Positions 53,372-63,734 of a DNA stretch of 64,000 nucleotides are shown piece after piece. Position numbers and translations under genes: made by a program. Every line of letters begins with the position of its first letter. Position 1 is the first letter of the stretch. Below the pieces are notes generated by a model that searched no databases, was not told the origin of the DNA, and was given only the letters and a program-made list of their open reading frames with translations. This DNA is from Cricetomys ansorgei (Eukaryota > Chordata > Mammalia > Rodentia > Nesomyidae): positions 1,373,001 through 1,437,000 of the forward strand of contig JAMJFZ010000705.1 in the NCBI GenBank assembly GCA_026225945.1. The letters are read 5' to 3'.

Positions 53372-53597
53372 TTTTTTTAAATCACATTTGTTCACTTTAT
53401 TTTATGTGTGGCTTGGCTGAATGTATGCATTGCACTACATGCATATTTTTACTCAAGGTGGTCTGAAGAGGAAATCAGATCCCCTGAAACTGAAGTTACA
53501 GATGGTTGTGAACCACCATGTGGGTGCTGGGAACCCAACCTGGGTTCTCTGCAATAGCAGCCAGTGCTCTTAACCACTTAGCAAACTCTCCAGCCCC
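53372..53597 (-). mobile_element. B3-type SINE, antisense
   Basis: TTTATTTTATGTGTGGCTTG, AGATCCCCTGAAACTGAAG, GATGGTTGTGAACCACCATG, GGGTGCTGGGAACCCAACC, CAAACTCTCCAGCCCC. Confidence 0.9.
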
Positions 53598-53599
53598 AT

Positions 53600-54605
53600 A
53601 CTCAACTTCGTGACCAGGGCAATGAGTGCACAGTGTATCCAGTTGGTGATCACTCATTCATTCCTCATCCCCTCTTGCCCATCTTCTCTCTGAACACTTC
53701 CAAAACCCACCTTTTCTTGTCCATGCCCTCTCACCTCATTGAGGATATAAACTAGAGTCCCGTGTGCACAACCCAATTGAATTTTATTCTGTTTCAAGTT
53801 TCAGAATGCCCCCCACACTCTGGAATCACCTCACAATACCACGGTTGTCTTTCTAGGTTTCTCTGAGCTTTATTTTAGTCAATTTGTACAACTCTGAACC
53901 TTCCAAGACTCATACTTAGTTAGGACCTAGCAGAAAGAGATAAAAGGGAAAAAACCCCAAATGTTCCCCAAACTTCAGTTATTAACTTTACCACCTTCAA
54001 GATTTTTACCAGGTTCATGAATCTCCATAATTTACAAAGAAATCACGTTCATAAATCTATTTTCCCAAGATGTTTCACTCTGAGTACTTCCCACTTGCTC
54101 TGGGATTATTTCCCAAGCCCTGGTTTTGGTCTCATATTGGTTCCATTGGAGATTTCTTGTCACATCCCACACTAAGGTGCAAAGTCCAAGTAAGGCCCTA
54201 CCATCTTGCAGTGTCTTAGCCATTTCTCCCTCCCTAGGCTGGGATGTTTGTGGATTTTCTGAGGATTGAAGATACCCTTCACAGCTGGGTTTCTGGAGCT
54301 TTCAGTCCCTGGAGTTACCAGTACACCCTTTCCTTTTCCGTGTCTAGCCAACTCTTCATCCTACATTGGGGCCAGATGGTCCACACACTTTCTCCTCTGG
54401 GAAGTAACTTCCAGCCCTTCCAGCTGAGAACAGCTTTCCTCGCCCCCCTGATTCTCTTTCAACACTGTTAATTCTTCCCTATATTGTCATCGGCTTTTGA
54501 TGTGTCAGTCACCCCTTCTAGGTGACTTATGTCCCTTGCTCCTACCACTAGCACAGGGCTTGGGCAGAGCACATCCTAGGAACTGTTGACAGAACGCCTA
54601 AATGA
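53600..54605. other. Unassigned sequence
   Basis: Single-copy-looking. 54540-54610 vaguely resembles the 3' end of L2. A short GGTG/GGAT repeat follows at 54616-54648. Confidence 0.3.
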
Positions 54606-54954
54606 CAGCTGGATGAGGGGGGTGGGTGGGTGGATGTGTGGATGGATCTCATTTTTGACCTCTTGTCCCCAAATCAGAAAGCCCTGACCCTCACCCACCA
54701 TGCTCTGTGGCTGTGATTATGACAGACAGGCCCACTGTCTCTGTGTCTGATGACATCAGCATTGAACAGTCTTACTACTTGCCTAAGAGAAGCCACGCAG
54801 GGCTGTCTGGCTCCAGCAGACTTGATTCCAAGACCAATGGCCCTAGCTTACTGCCAGGCTGTTGAGGCTAGAACTGGCTGCTGAGCCAGCACCACCTGCC
54901 CCTTGTCACTTATCCCACAGGGCTGCAGCACTCGCGACAGGCTGCTGCATATGT

Positions 54955-55040
54955 GTGTGAGAGCGCGCGCATGCGGCGCGCGCATGGATTTTCTGTGGGA
55001 CATGAAAGGAGCCTTCTCATTGGCTGCCGAGGGTCCCAGT
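54955..55040. promoter_or_regulatory. Promoter-like CpG cluster with tandem NRF1-like sites and CCAAT
   Basis: GCGCGCGCATG occurs twice, at 54963-54973 and 54976-54986; the first continues GCGCATGCGG, close to the NRF1 palindrome. An inverted CCAAT (CTCATTGGCTG, ATTGG near 55019) follows about 30 bp later. NRF1 plus NF-Y with no TATA is a common CpG-type promoter layout. The minus-strand 190-codon frame (54848-55420) across it is attributed to GC content. Confidence 0.5.
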
Positions 55041-55044
55041 TCCA

Positions 55045-55575
55045 GTCTGTGAATCTCTGGGCTGCTGGCTCTGCCCTCCCATGGGAAGGCAAAGCAGGCA
55101 AGGGAGGGGAGACTGGAGTGAGGCTTCAGGTGTGTCTGACAAGGAAGCAGGTACGCCTGGTGGCCGCATTGGGCATTCCAGAAGCATCTGGATGTGCAAG
55201 CGCCAAGCCTGCAGCCTGGAAGCCTCGTGCTCTGCCCAAATTTCTTCAGGTTTCTCTTAGGACTGGAGCTCAGAACCCACTGGCAGCTGTCACAGAACTG
55301 GATCCGTCCCCCAGTGGAACAGGGAGCTGTATCACTTAGAATTCCTGGGTCGCACATTCCTTCACTGGTCCTTGTCACACTCATGGATGAGGCTCTGTTA
55401 TTGGCCCCTCGCTCCTGCAAGCTTCTGCAGATCCAGAGAGCAAGCGGCAGCAGGAATGACAGCTCTGAAAGCAGAGGCAGCCAGGGACAGTAAGGGCAAA
55501 CGAGTGGGCTCCCGGGGGTTTGCGGGGACTGGCCCCATGTGCAGACTCAGATGAGGTGGGGGTTGCACTCAGGGT
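55045..55575 (+). other. Possible leader exon region
   Basis: GC-richer, repeat-free. CAGGGACAGTAAGGGC near 55480-55496 offers a possible donor (GTAAGG at 55490). Whether transcription from the cluster upstream is spliced here or reads through to 56.1 kb cannot be decided from sequence. Confidence 0.25.
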
Positions 55576-55639
55576 TTGCTAGGGTTCTTTTTTGGAACCT
55601 GGGCTGCTAGACCTGACAGGAGCGCTGAGCAAGGGGGAG

Positions 55640-55709
55640 GGGAGAGAGAGAGGGAGGAAGGGAGCGAGGGAGGGAGTGGAGAGAGAGAGCCAGAGAGCCA
55701 GAGAGAGAG

Positions 55710-55755
<46 letters not shown>
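55640..55755. repeat. (GA)n / GAGCCA-interrupted purine tract
   Basis: GGGA- and GA-rich run with AGAGCCAGAGAG interruptions, then about 18 GA units. The Arg-Glu or Ser-Leu-rich frames over it are translated repeat. Confidence 0.97.
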
Positions 55756-55758
<3 letters not shown>

Positions 55759-55892
55759 CCTAGCAGGCTCTAGTCCAAGTGAGAGGTTCAGATCTGGACA
55801 ATACTGTGCCAAGGGCACAAGTGGGATTTGGAAGAGCCATGTGTGTAAGAAGCAAAGCTGAGGTGATGTAAGCACCTGGGGAGGAGCACAGG

Positions 55893-55990
55893 TCGAGGAG
55901 GAGGAAAAGAAGGAGGAAGAGGAGAAGGGAGGAGGAGGAGGAGGAGGAGGAGGAGAAGGAGGAGGAGGAGGAGAAGGAGGAGGAGGCGGT
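55893..55990. repeat. (GGA)n purine tract running into a CpG-rich GGC stretch
   Basis: About 90 bp of GGA/GAA units, then GGCGGTGGCGGCGTGGCGG to about 56010. Looks like the leader of a CpG-type promoter transcript. The poly-Pro/Ser/Leu minus frames are artefacts. Confidence 0.96.
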
Positions 55991-56030
55991 GGCGGCGTGG
56001 CGGCCGCGGTGGCTGCCAGTCCAGTACAGA

Positions 56031-56100
56031 ATGATGGGCAACTCTCACCACAAGCAACCGAGGAGTAAAAGCCAAAGCAGCAGGATGCATTCAGCAACAG
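56031..56100 (+). CDS. Candidate first coding exon (N-terminus MMGNSHHK...), unidentified gene
   Basis: After the GA/GGA/GGC-rich leader come two adjacent in-frame ATGs (56031 and 56034). The second has A at -3 and G at +4, an optimal initiation context. The frame encodes about 23 residues, MMGNSHHKQPRSKSQSSRMH then SAT, and reaches CAACAG at 56100. GTACTC follows, so the exon would end in phase 1 with a G. From the second ATG the product starts Met-Gly-Asn-Ser with basic residues after it, which could allow N-myristoylation. I do not recognise the protein. An upstream-frame peptide or pure leader remains possible, and GTACTC is a mediocre donor. Confidence 0.33.
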
Positions 56101-56101
56101 G

Positions 56102-57655
56102 TACTCTCTTTCCTTCCCTCCTTTTCCCCAAGCTTCTCTAGCCAGGGCCTCCCTGGCTCACAGGGCCCCTGACCCTTGGCGTGACTTGCAGGGGCTGGCA
56201 GGGGGCGGGGAGAAAGCCTGAGGTAGATGCGGGTGAACTCCCAGCTCCCCTACTCCAGTGCCAGGCTGAATTGCATAAGTCTGAGCTCCCTAAGCAGACA
56301 GGGGCTGGCTCTTTTGCCAGCAACTCTGTGCAGCCTCTGGAGGGTGGCTGGAGCGCCAGCAACTGAAGTTTATTGCTAGCACAGTGCTTTCTCCCAGGAG
56401 CCATGCAAGGCTTACCCTTCAGGAGTCTCCTTTGTTATTCAAACCTCCGGCTCTCCCAGCCCCCAGCCCCGCCCCACACGTGTACACCTACACCTCTCAG
56501 GGCTCTACCTCAGCAGCTGCCTGCTCTGAGTGAGCCAAATGAAGCTGTTTCTTGCTGTGTAATGCCCTGCCCCCCACCTCCCGGCCCCAGCCCTGACTGA
56601 GCTCCTCTCCCTGCATGGACCGAGGGGAGCATTGGACAGCCTGGAGTCTCTTGTCCTCCTATTTCAGTGTGCTCTTCTTTGCCCTTTGTGCCTCTCCAGA
56701 GGTGGACTCAAGGGTGCTGGCATAGTTTTCAACCCCTGCAACTTCTTCCTAAATGCTCACAGTGTGGCGATTAGGGTCTGGATACAACTTTTGCTAGCTT
56801 GCCGTTGCAAGGCATGGCACAAGCACTGTGCAAGGAAACAGCCACTCTTGTCCTATTTGTATCCCTACCAACTTAACTTTTATCCCCTTCCCCCTTTTTG
56901 GAACCTGGGCCTCAGACATTTCAGAAAAGTGCACTACCACTGAGTATGCACCTCTAGCCCTCCTCTCTTGGCAGCATCCCATTTTTTTCTTCCCCCTCGC
57001 ACAGAGTCCCAGAGGAGCCCAGAGTTCCCTGTGTGCCCATTTGGGAGCCTTTCATTCACTATCCAGGTCAATGGGATGGAAAGGGAAATTTCTGTCAAGT
57101 GTAACTCAAGTTTACTGTAGAAAGTAGTAGATGGGTCAGTGCCATTCTTAAAGCATGTCATGTTCAGACACAGAAGGTGCCTCTGTCTGTTTCTGGGATT
57201 CTGTTGGCCATGCATTTAAGGGTAGTTGTCCAAAGCTAGCCATAGTGGCATCTCTAGAAGAGGAGGATCTCACAAGGTGTTTGAGGGAAGCAGCTATGAG
57301 AAGGTCATTTGAGATGTGCTGATGAGCCCCACACCTGGGCCTGCTCAGCAGAGTATTGCTTTGGACTTCAGGTGAGGCTGAACTGGCTGTTAAGGTGGAC
57401 CAAGTCAAGGACGAGATTCCGAGGATTGGAGTTTCTTTGTAATAGTCTGAGAACACAGTCTTTTAAGGCTACTATTAGCAGGTAAATGGCCCAGCCTCCA
57501 CCTTGTAGCGTCTTTCTTCTGTGCCATGGAGCTGGAGGCTCAGGACTTGCTGGTGTTCCACAGATGCTCTGTACAGTTTTGTCCAGGAACTGAAGGATGG
57601 CTTTCCACTTAGTAGCGTTCCAAATTGGGCCACTTACAGGCCGTTGTTTCATTTC
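56102..57655. other. Mostly unassigned sequence with one ID
   Basis: 56889-56962 is an antisense ID (GGAACCTGGGCCTCAGAC, GTGCACTACCACTGAGTATG). The rest carries no named repeat. Overlapping minus frames at 57148-57456 and 57368-57652 are open but show no domain. Confidence 0.4.
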
Positions 57656-57663
57656 TTAGCAGG

Positions 57664-57705
<42 letters not shown>
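57664..57705. repeat. (TG)n microsatellite
   Basis: About 20 uninterrupted TG units. Confidence 0.97.
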
Positions 57706-57709
<4 letters not shown>

Positions 57710-57710
<1 letters not shown>

Positions 57711-58950
57711 ATGCCTGCTCCAACCCAGAGTCATTCTGGAGGCAGTAGTTATCAGAGCAGCGTCTGGCAGCATGAAGAGGTGGCCTCATGACCACTCCTC
57801 CCTCCCTAATATCTTCCACTCCCTAACCCAGCACCAGGCCTGTTCACTTACTATCTCTAGGCAGCAGCAGAAGCCTCCAGGAAAAAGCCACTCCCACTGA
57901 GCAAACCTAAAGAGTTAGTGTTCAGTCCCCATCCCTGCCTTAGCATCAGAGTCTGGTCAGAGAGAAGGAACAAGCAATCAACCATCCTCTCAGAGAAAAG
58001 ATGAGACCCTGCATATGGGAAGTTCTGCAGTGACCCAAAGATTTTGTGGGGAGAGAAAGCCTTCCTTTCTTCCTTCTCCCATCATTAAATGCAAATGTCC
58101 TGTCCTCAGAGTTCTGTCTTAGGCCTGCCTTTCTCTCCTGCATTTCAGAAATCTCTGTAGGCTTAACCTCTGCACCTCTGTCTGCTGAGAGTAACGTGAC
58201 CCAGTGCTCCAGCTCCAACCTAATGTCCCATGAGCACCCCACACTCAGTTGAGCACAGCTTGCTCCCTCCTTTTCCTTCTTGTTTCCCTCTGTTTTCTCT
58301 TAACAGTATCAGCATCCTTCTAAGAAGCCAAACTAAGAACTTAGGTGTTATCCTTCACTCCACTCTCTCCTTAACCTGACACAACTCTCACTTGTTCCTC
58401 CATGCGGCCGTCTACCCACAAGTTATGTGTTGCTGAGCTTTCCTCTGAGACATAGCAGCTGCTCCTCTTGTCCACTGCCAATGTCTGAGTTCCAACCTTT
58501 GGCCACTCTTGCCTGTTCTAGAATTGATTCCAGCTCTCTGCCTCAGACCTACTCCTAACAGCCACCATAGTGTTCTTTCCTGGTACTTTCTTGCTGTGAG
58601 TCTAAACCTTGCTAACTTCAGGATGGGAGTATCTAGATTGTTCCCTACTGTGGAAGTAGATCCCAAGTGGCTTTAGAATTATTGCGGATGGTAAAGAGAA
58701 AACTTCTTACCTTCCAGTCCTGTATGTATTTAATGCATATTAGAAAAGTCTATATTGTATCAAACTTGCAGTTTCTCATAATTTTTATCAGGGTAAGGCT
58801 AAGTGCTTTTAAAGTGAGTCTCTGGATAAAATGATTAAGCAGACAGTAGTATACTTGCTACATGGAAAAAGGCAAAAGTTGAGAAACTTGGAAAATGATG
58901 TTTGAGCTTTGGTGGGAGGTTTCTGGGGTAAACTGTATGTTCCTTAGCAC
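57710..58950. other. Unassigned sequence
   Basis: No repeat, exon or promoter signal that I can support. Confidence 0.3.
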
Positions 58951-58964
58951 ATTTTAATGGTCTC

Positions 58965-59260
58965 CATGATTGGGCCCTCCCTGCCTGCTTCACCAACCTC
59001 ACCTGCTATCACTGCTCACCCTAAACTTGATGATGCAGTCATATTGAATGGCTTCTTCTTTTCCAAAATTACTCATTCACCATTTCTGTGATTTGCTGAA
59101 AGTGTTTTTCTCTGCCTAGAGCATGTCTTCTGTCACCTACTGTCTTCTGGCAATTTCCTATTCATCCTTCAAAACCCTCATCCAGAGTCATCTCTTCTCT
59201 GAAATCTTCCTCATCTAGTCCCCTTCCCTCATCGCTCCTTTCTATATACACATTTGAAAC
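58965..59260 (-). mobile_element. L2 LINE fragment, antisense
   Basis: TTCTCTGCCTAGAGCATGTC, AATTTCCTATTCATCCTTC, AAAACCCTCATCCAGAGTC, TCTGAAATCTTCCTCATC is the well-known antisense L2 3' stretch. Confidence 0.75.
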
Positions 59261-59311
59261 ATTTTAATAATTTTACCATTGCAGATACTGTTATTTTTGT
59301 ATTTACTTATT

Positions 59312-59550
59312 TTTTAAATAGAGTCTTACTTTGTAGTTCATGTTGACTTTGAACTCATTTTGCAGCCATGACTGGTCATGAACTCCTGCTCTTTCTGCTT
59401 CAGCCTGCCCGGTGCTGAGATTACAGGTATATGCCACTATACTTCCTATTGTATTTGCTATTCATTCACCTACTAAATACAGTGCTAGAGACTGAATACA
59501 GGGCCTTTTGCATACTAGGCAAGCAGCTTTACCACTGAGCTCCAGTCCTA
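59312..59550 (-). mobile_element. B4-type composite SINE, antisense
   Basis: B1-like part AATAGAGTCTTACTTTGTAG, GACTTTGAACTCATTTTGC, GGTGCTGAGATTACAGG; then ID part GTGCTAGAGACTGAATACAG, TACTAGGCAAGCAGCTTTAC, CACTGAGCTCCAGTCC. Confidence 0.85.
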
Positions 59551-59554
59551 ATGC

Positions 59555-60290
59555 TGTAGTTGGTATTGCAGGCTTGAATGGATTTCTAAGACTACACATC
59601 TGGGAGGATGAGAGCGAGTCCATGACTAGGCCTCCTGGCTTTCTTGCCCATGGACCAGCAGGATGATCTTAAGCAAGTCATTTGCCTTTGTTACTTGCAT
59701 ACTTTGTTACATGGCTGTGAACAGTCAGGTGTTTCTGGAGGGGATTTTTAGAAGAACTTGCAGGCAGCTGTGAGAAAGTAGTGTGAGCTAGGTTGGAAAG
59801 CTTTTTCGGAAGTTGAAGTTGCTTGTCAAATGGGGGAAGAGTGGTAATTGCAGAAGGGGGAATGCTGTGGGCTGTTGCTCCCAAACTGGAGGCAGAAATG
59901 GGCCCTGCATGTTTGAGAGAACACCAGGAGCAGCCACTAAGCCCAGCAGCTGGTACAACTGGATGTGGAAAATCAGCTGCCTCATAGGAGAGGTGAGGTG
60001 GGGAGAGACAGTAGCAGCGTGTGGAATCCCAGCAGGACTTTAGAACATAGTAGGCTACTTTGAGGGGAGAAAGCTTGTCTGCCAGCTTCAAATCTGGAAA
60101 TGATTTCTCACCAGCTTTCAAGCCTGTCACTTCTTGAGAAAATGTGGTTCTGCCACCCTGCTATTCTGTATGTGATAGTAGTTACTGTGTGTTTGTGGCA
60201 CTGTTATGACCTAGCATATGCATAGCGTCCCGTATGGGAGCCATACATTTGAACTAGTGCCCTGCAAGGAAGGGAGAAGGACCTTGTACT
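59555..60290. other. Unassigned sequence
   Basis: The minus-strand 150-codon frame (59678-60130) and the plus frame opposite it lack domains, a signal peptide or splice context. No repeat named. Confidence 0.3.
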
Positions 60291-60298
60291 CATCACAC

Positions 60299-60468
60299 AC
60301 CTATTACATGTCAACTTTACACCCACAACTTAACCCTGTGAACAACTACCAGGGATGGATTATTGATGCCATTTTACAGATGAGGAATAAGAACCAGAGG
60401 GAGGCCTGTCCCATGGTCTAATAACAAGGAAGATGTAGAAGAAAAACTTGAGCTCAAGACTGTCTGTC
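60299..60468 (-). mobile_element. MIR SINE, antisense
   Basis: TTAACCCTGTGAACAACTAC, GATGCCATTTTACAGATGAG, GAATAAGAACCAGAGGGAGG, CTTGAGCTCAAGACTG. Confidence 0.75.
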
Positions 60469-60958
60469 TTTCAAGCTGGACCTATTATGGCATGCCATGT
60501 GCTTCTCAGTATCTTTGTAGCTGTGGCAGGAGTTAGTAACCCTGGAGACTGGGTGCTGTGCAAGGAGGAGACCATGGCTCTGTTCTGGTAGGATGAGCAA
60601 ATCTCTATAGCAACAAAAACTGCAATGCCCAGCTTGGTAGAAGCCCCACCATATGTCTGTTTGATAGCACGTTTGTATTGTTGGAATAATTGAACTCAGG
60701 AGGCTCTGAGTTGGGTCCAGAAGCTAGAGCAGGGCATGCCTGAGCTATCAAGATGAGACTCTTGGACTTAAGCCTAAACCAGATGTTAAGAGATGCTTCA
60801 GGTCCAGAGACAACTGGTATCATGCTGGCTTCCAGCATCCCCTTTCCACAGGTGTGGTGCTGTGAGCAAGGTGAGCCATGCTTCAGGACGAGTACACCAT
60901 TCTCTTGTTCTCTTCTCTGTACAGAAACAAAATGAAAGAATAATCTGATTGCATTTTC

Positions 60959-61170
60959 TTTTTTCCCTAAGTTTTTTTTTTTTTTAGATAAGGTCTTTAT
61001 TATATATGAGTGCTCTGTCTGCATGTACATCTATCTGCAAGCCAGGAGAAGTCATCAGATCCCATTATAGATGGTCGTGAGCCACCATGTGGTGGCTGGG
61101 AATTGAACTCAGAACCTCTGGAAGAACATTCAGTGCTCTTAACCACTGAGCCATCTCTCCAGCCTCAGTT
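60959..61170 (-). mobile_element. B2 SINE, antisense, with 9-bp target duplication
   Basis: TTTAGATAAGGTCTTTATT, GCTCTGTCTGCATGTACATC, ATAGATGGTCGTGAGCCACC, GGTGGCTGGGAATTGAACTC, CACTGAGCCATCTCTCCAGC. TGCATTTTC flanks it at 60950-60958 and 61171-61179. A complete, recent-looking copy. Confidence 0.95.
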
Positions 61171-61179
61171 TGCATTTTC

Positions 61180-61495
61180 AAGGCATTTTTATAGTTGACC
61201 CAGCCCTTTCATCTTCACAAATTTATTGAATTTACAGCATCCTTGCTATCATTATGATGGAAGCTAAATGACAGAGACTTAAGAGGTAGTCAAATTACAC
61301 ATCCTCCTCTTGGGTCCTTATTTATAAAGACGTATGTCCTAACCAGACTTAATGATTCCATTGGAATGTATGGAATGGGTTAAAAGTCTAGACCAGTGAA
61401 CAAAAACATTTCTCAGTGTGCCTTGCCTCCTATAACTGACAGATATCCTTACAGCAGAAGTGTGGACCGTAGAGGTCAGGGCCCATCATGGTACT
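61180..61495. other. Unassigned sequence
   Basis: Nothing recognisable. Confidence 0.3.
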
Positions 61496-61499
61496 CACA

Positions 61500-61900
61500 T
61501 TGTATTAGTTACTTTTGCATATCTGTGACCAAATTACCCAAGAAAACAACTTAAGAGGGGAAAGACTTCCTTTAGTTCTAGTTTCAGGGGGCTCAGTGTT
61601 TGGTTGTTATGACAATGTGATGATGGAAACTTGTGGAGAGCATGTTCTCAACCTATGGGGGCCAGGACACAGAGCATGAAGAAGGGACTGGGTGGAGACC
61701 AGGTAGAACCCTCAGAGGCACCCTCCTCTCAGTCAACCAACCTTCTAAATTTCCTACCACCTCCCTAAATACCGCTATCAGCTATGGACAGAACAAAATA
61801 CATAAGCCTACAGGGCCATGTCATAGTCAAACTATGACATCCACATTTCCTGGGCCAGAACTAGAAGGAAGTAGAAAAAGATATAAAACAACAACAAAAC
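61500..61900 (+). mobile_element. URR1-like hAT element
   Basis: GTATTAGTTACTTTTGCATA, TCTGTGACCAAATTACCC, CTTTAGTTCTAGTTTCAGG and GGAGAGCATGTTCTCAACC are in the expected order for this group's 5' half. The distal half is eroded. Confidence 0.6.
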
Positions 61901-61901
61901 C

Positions 61902-62155
61902 TAGTGGCCATCAGTGTCAAATTATAGGGAAATGACTAAATTTAGAGCATCCAGCTTCACTAAAATATGGTGGAGCTGTATGAGAGCTGATTAAGAAAAT
62001 TATTGAGCAACATGGACAATACTTATAAGAAAATAAAACATAAGGGGGAAATGGAAGCAAGGAATTCTACTATAGTCTCAAGAACAAAAAGATTACAAAT
62101 ATGGAGCGTAAAAATACACAATACAAAACCATCTCCACATGTGATCAGGACTGGT
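61902..62155 (+). mobile_element. L1M 3' UTR-type fragment
   Basis: GGCCATCAGTGTCAAATTAT, GGAAATGACTAAATTTAG, AAATATGGTGGAGCTGTATG, TTATTGAGCAACATGG follow the sense 3' end of old L1s. A possible continuation lies after the B1, at 62340-62460. Confidence 0.55.
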
Positions 62156-62164
62156 GGAAAAGCA

Positions 62165-62331
62165 GGGCCGTGGTGGCACACACCTTTAATCCCAGCACTT
62201 GGGAGGCAGAGGCAGGTGGGTCTCTGTGAGTTCACGGTCAGCCTTATCTACAGCGTAAGGCCCAGGACAGTGAGAGTTACAACAGAGAAACCCAGTGTCA
62301 AAAAACCGAACCAAGCCAAACAAACAAACAG
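62165..62331 (+). mobile_element. B1 SINE, GTTACAACA variant
   Basis: GGCCGTGGTGGCACACACC, TTTAATCCCAGCACTTGGG, CCAGGACAGTGAGAGTTAC, AACAGAGAAACCCAGTG, (AAAC)n tail. Confidence 0.95.
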
Positions 62332-62689
62332 AAGAGATTGATGGAGAAATGAAAACTTGATTGAATGTGGGATACAAGGTGGGTACTCTTTCTTTCACGT
62401 ATTCAATATTGCTACATGGTTTGTGCAAAGAATAATATAAGCCATTAACACACAGAACAGTTACACTGGCAAGTCATTCTCACACTGAAAGACCAAACCA
62501 TATTTTCCTGAGCTAGCACAAACACCTAAAAGACGTCATATAAAATCAGGTATCATTTTGGTGGGGGGTGGAGGGGATAGGGAACACAGTAGAATTAGTG
62601 AAGGTAGCCCATGTGTGAATGGAAGCTGAGATCCTTATGTTGCATCTTTGGAGGATGCTGTTTATTTCAGCCCTCATAGTCTCAGGTTT

Positions 62690-62822
62690 TTTTATTGGTA
62701 GTGTGAGGATAAGAGTAGCACAACCACCTTACAGGGATATGGTCGAGCACAAATGATGCAAGGTGTTTTAAAGGACCTTGCGAGGTATAAAACACTGAAC
62801 AGTGAAAGCCTTGCCATGTAGA
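62690..62822 (+). mobile_element. MIR fragment
   Basis: GTGTGAGGATAAGAGTAGCA, CCACCTTACAGGGATATGG, AACACTGAACAGTGAAAGCC resemble the MIR 3' half in sense orientation. Confidence 0.5.
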
Positions 62823-62867
62823 TAAACATGCATTTTGAAGAAAACGTGTTAGGTAGCACTGCTATGA

Positions 62868-63300
62868 TTTGGATATGTTTTAAATGTGTCACCTGAAGGT
62901 TCGTGTACTGGAAGCCTGGTCTTCAGTATAGCAATGCTGAGGTAATGGAAGTGACATATAGTGGCAGGACTTAGATCACTGGGAGTGTGCCCTTACAGAA
63001 GACTACTGTAGTTCTCTTCAGACCCCAGTTAGATCCCACGAGAGCAAATTGCTATAAGAGCAAGCATAACCTATGAATCCCACAGGCTTCTTGTCTCACC
63101 ATGTGATCTAACCCTCTTACACCTGATACCTTTTTCCATGCTGTGATGTAGCAGTATCCACCCTTTGGTACTTTGCGGAGGCTATAGAAAACAGACGAAT
63201 ACAGGTACTGTTTTCCACTGTGCCCCTCTATTGACCCCAAAACCATTCTGGGCACATGCTGCTACTGGTTTCAGATGGTGGCTGCCTTGTCTTCTGTGAA
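62868..63300 (+). mobile_element. MaLR-type (MLT/MST-like) LTR
   Basis: TGCTATGATTTGGATATGTT, GGTTCGTGTACTGGAAGCC, TTAGATCACTGGGAGTGTGC, TTAGATCCCACGAGAGCAA, ATTGCTATAAGAGCAAGC, CACCATGTGATCTAACCC follow the order of an ancient MaLR LTR. The 3' end is degraded. Non-coding. Confidence 0.6.
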
Positions 63301-63304
63301 CACT

Positions 63305-63730
63305 GGTGCCACTGAAGTTTGATTAAGCAGGTGAGGTCTCCTAGTTTTAGTCTTGGAGGAGGAATACTCTGGAATATGCTGTTTTTCCCCCTTTCCTGAA
63401 ATGCTTAAGTTCCATGAAGAGAAGGTTAGAATACTTGATAAAGGACATGGTGAAGGCCTCCTCAGTTGGTTGCATCCTCAGCCATACTTGTCCAGTTCTG
63501 GGTTGTGCATCTCTAGGCAAGTGGCCTGTTCTCAGAGTGTCCACAGCTTCCTCGGTCGGTACCTCCCTCATGGGATAGTAGTAAGGATGAGACAAGGTGC
63601 TGCACGAGACACACATGCTGTGTAGTAAGTAGTGTATTATTGCTTAAGACTCTCAGAGAAGGAAGGGTCTCCAGGGGTTACCTGAGCTCAATAAGGGAGT
63701 CTTGGAGGAGCATAGCGTGTGGAGGGCCAT
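63305..63730. other. Unassigned sequence
   Basis: Opposed open frames at 63347-63625 overlap each other and show no domain. No repeat recognised. Confidence 0.3.
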
Positions 63731-63734
63731 GACT

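Noticed and set aside
54848..55420. 190-codon minus-strand frame, longest in the window
   Set aside because: GC- and CpG-rich DNA has few stop codons; composition is unordered and no family, signal peptide or splice context is visible.
55579..56097. 172-codon minus-strand frame rich in Pro, Ser and Leu
   Set aside because: It is the translation of GA and GGA repeats read on the opposite strand; no domain and no independent support.
59678..60130. 150-codon minus-strand frame
   Set aside because: No recognised family and an overlapping open frame on the other strand; the length is not surprising in 64 kb.
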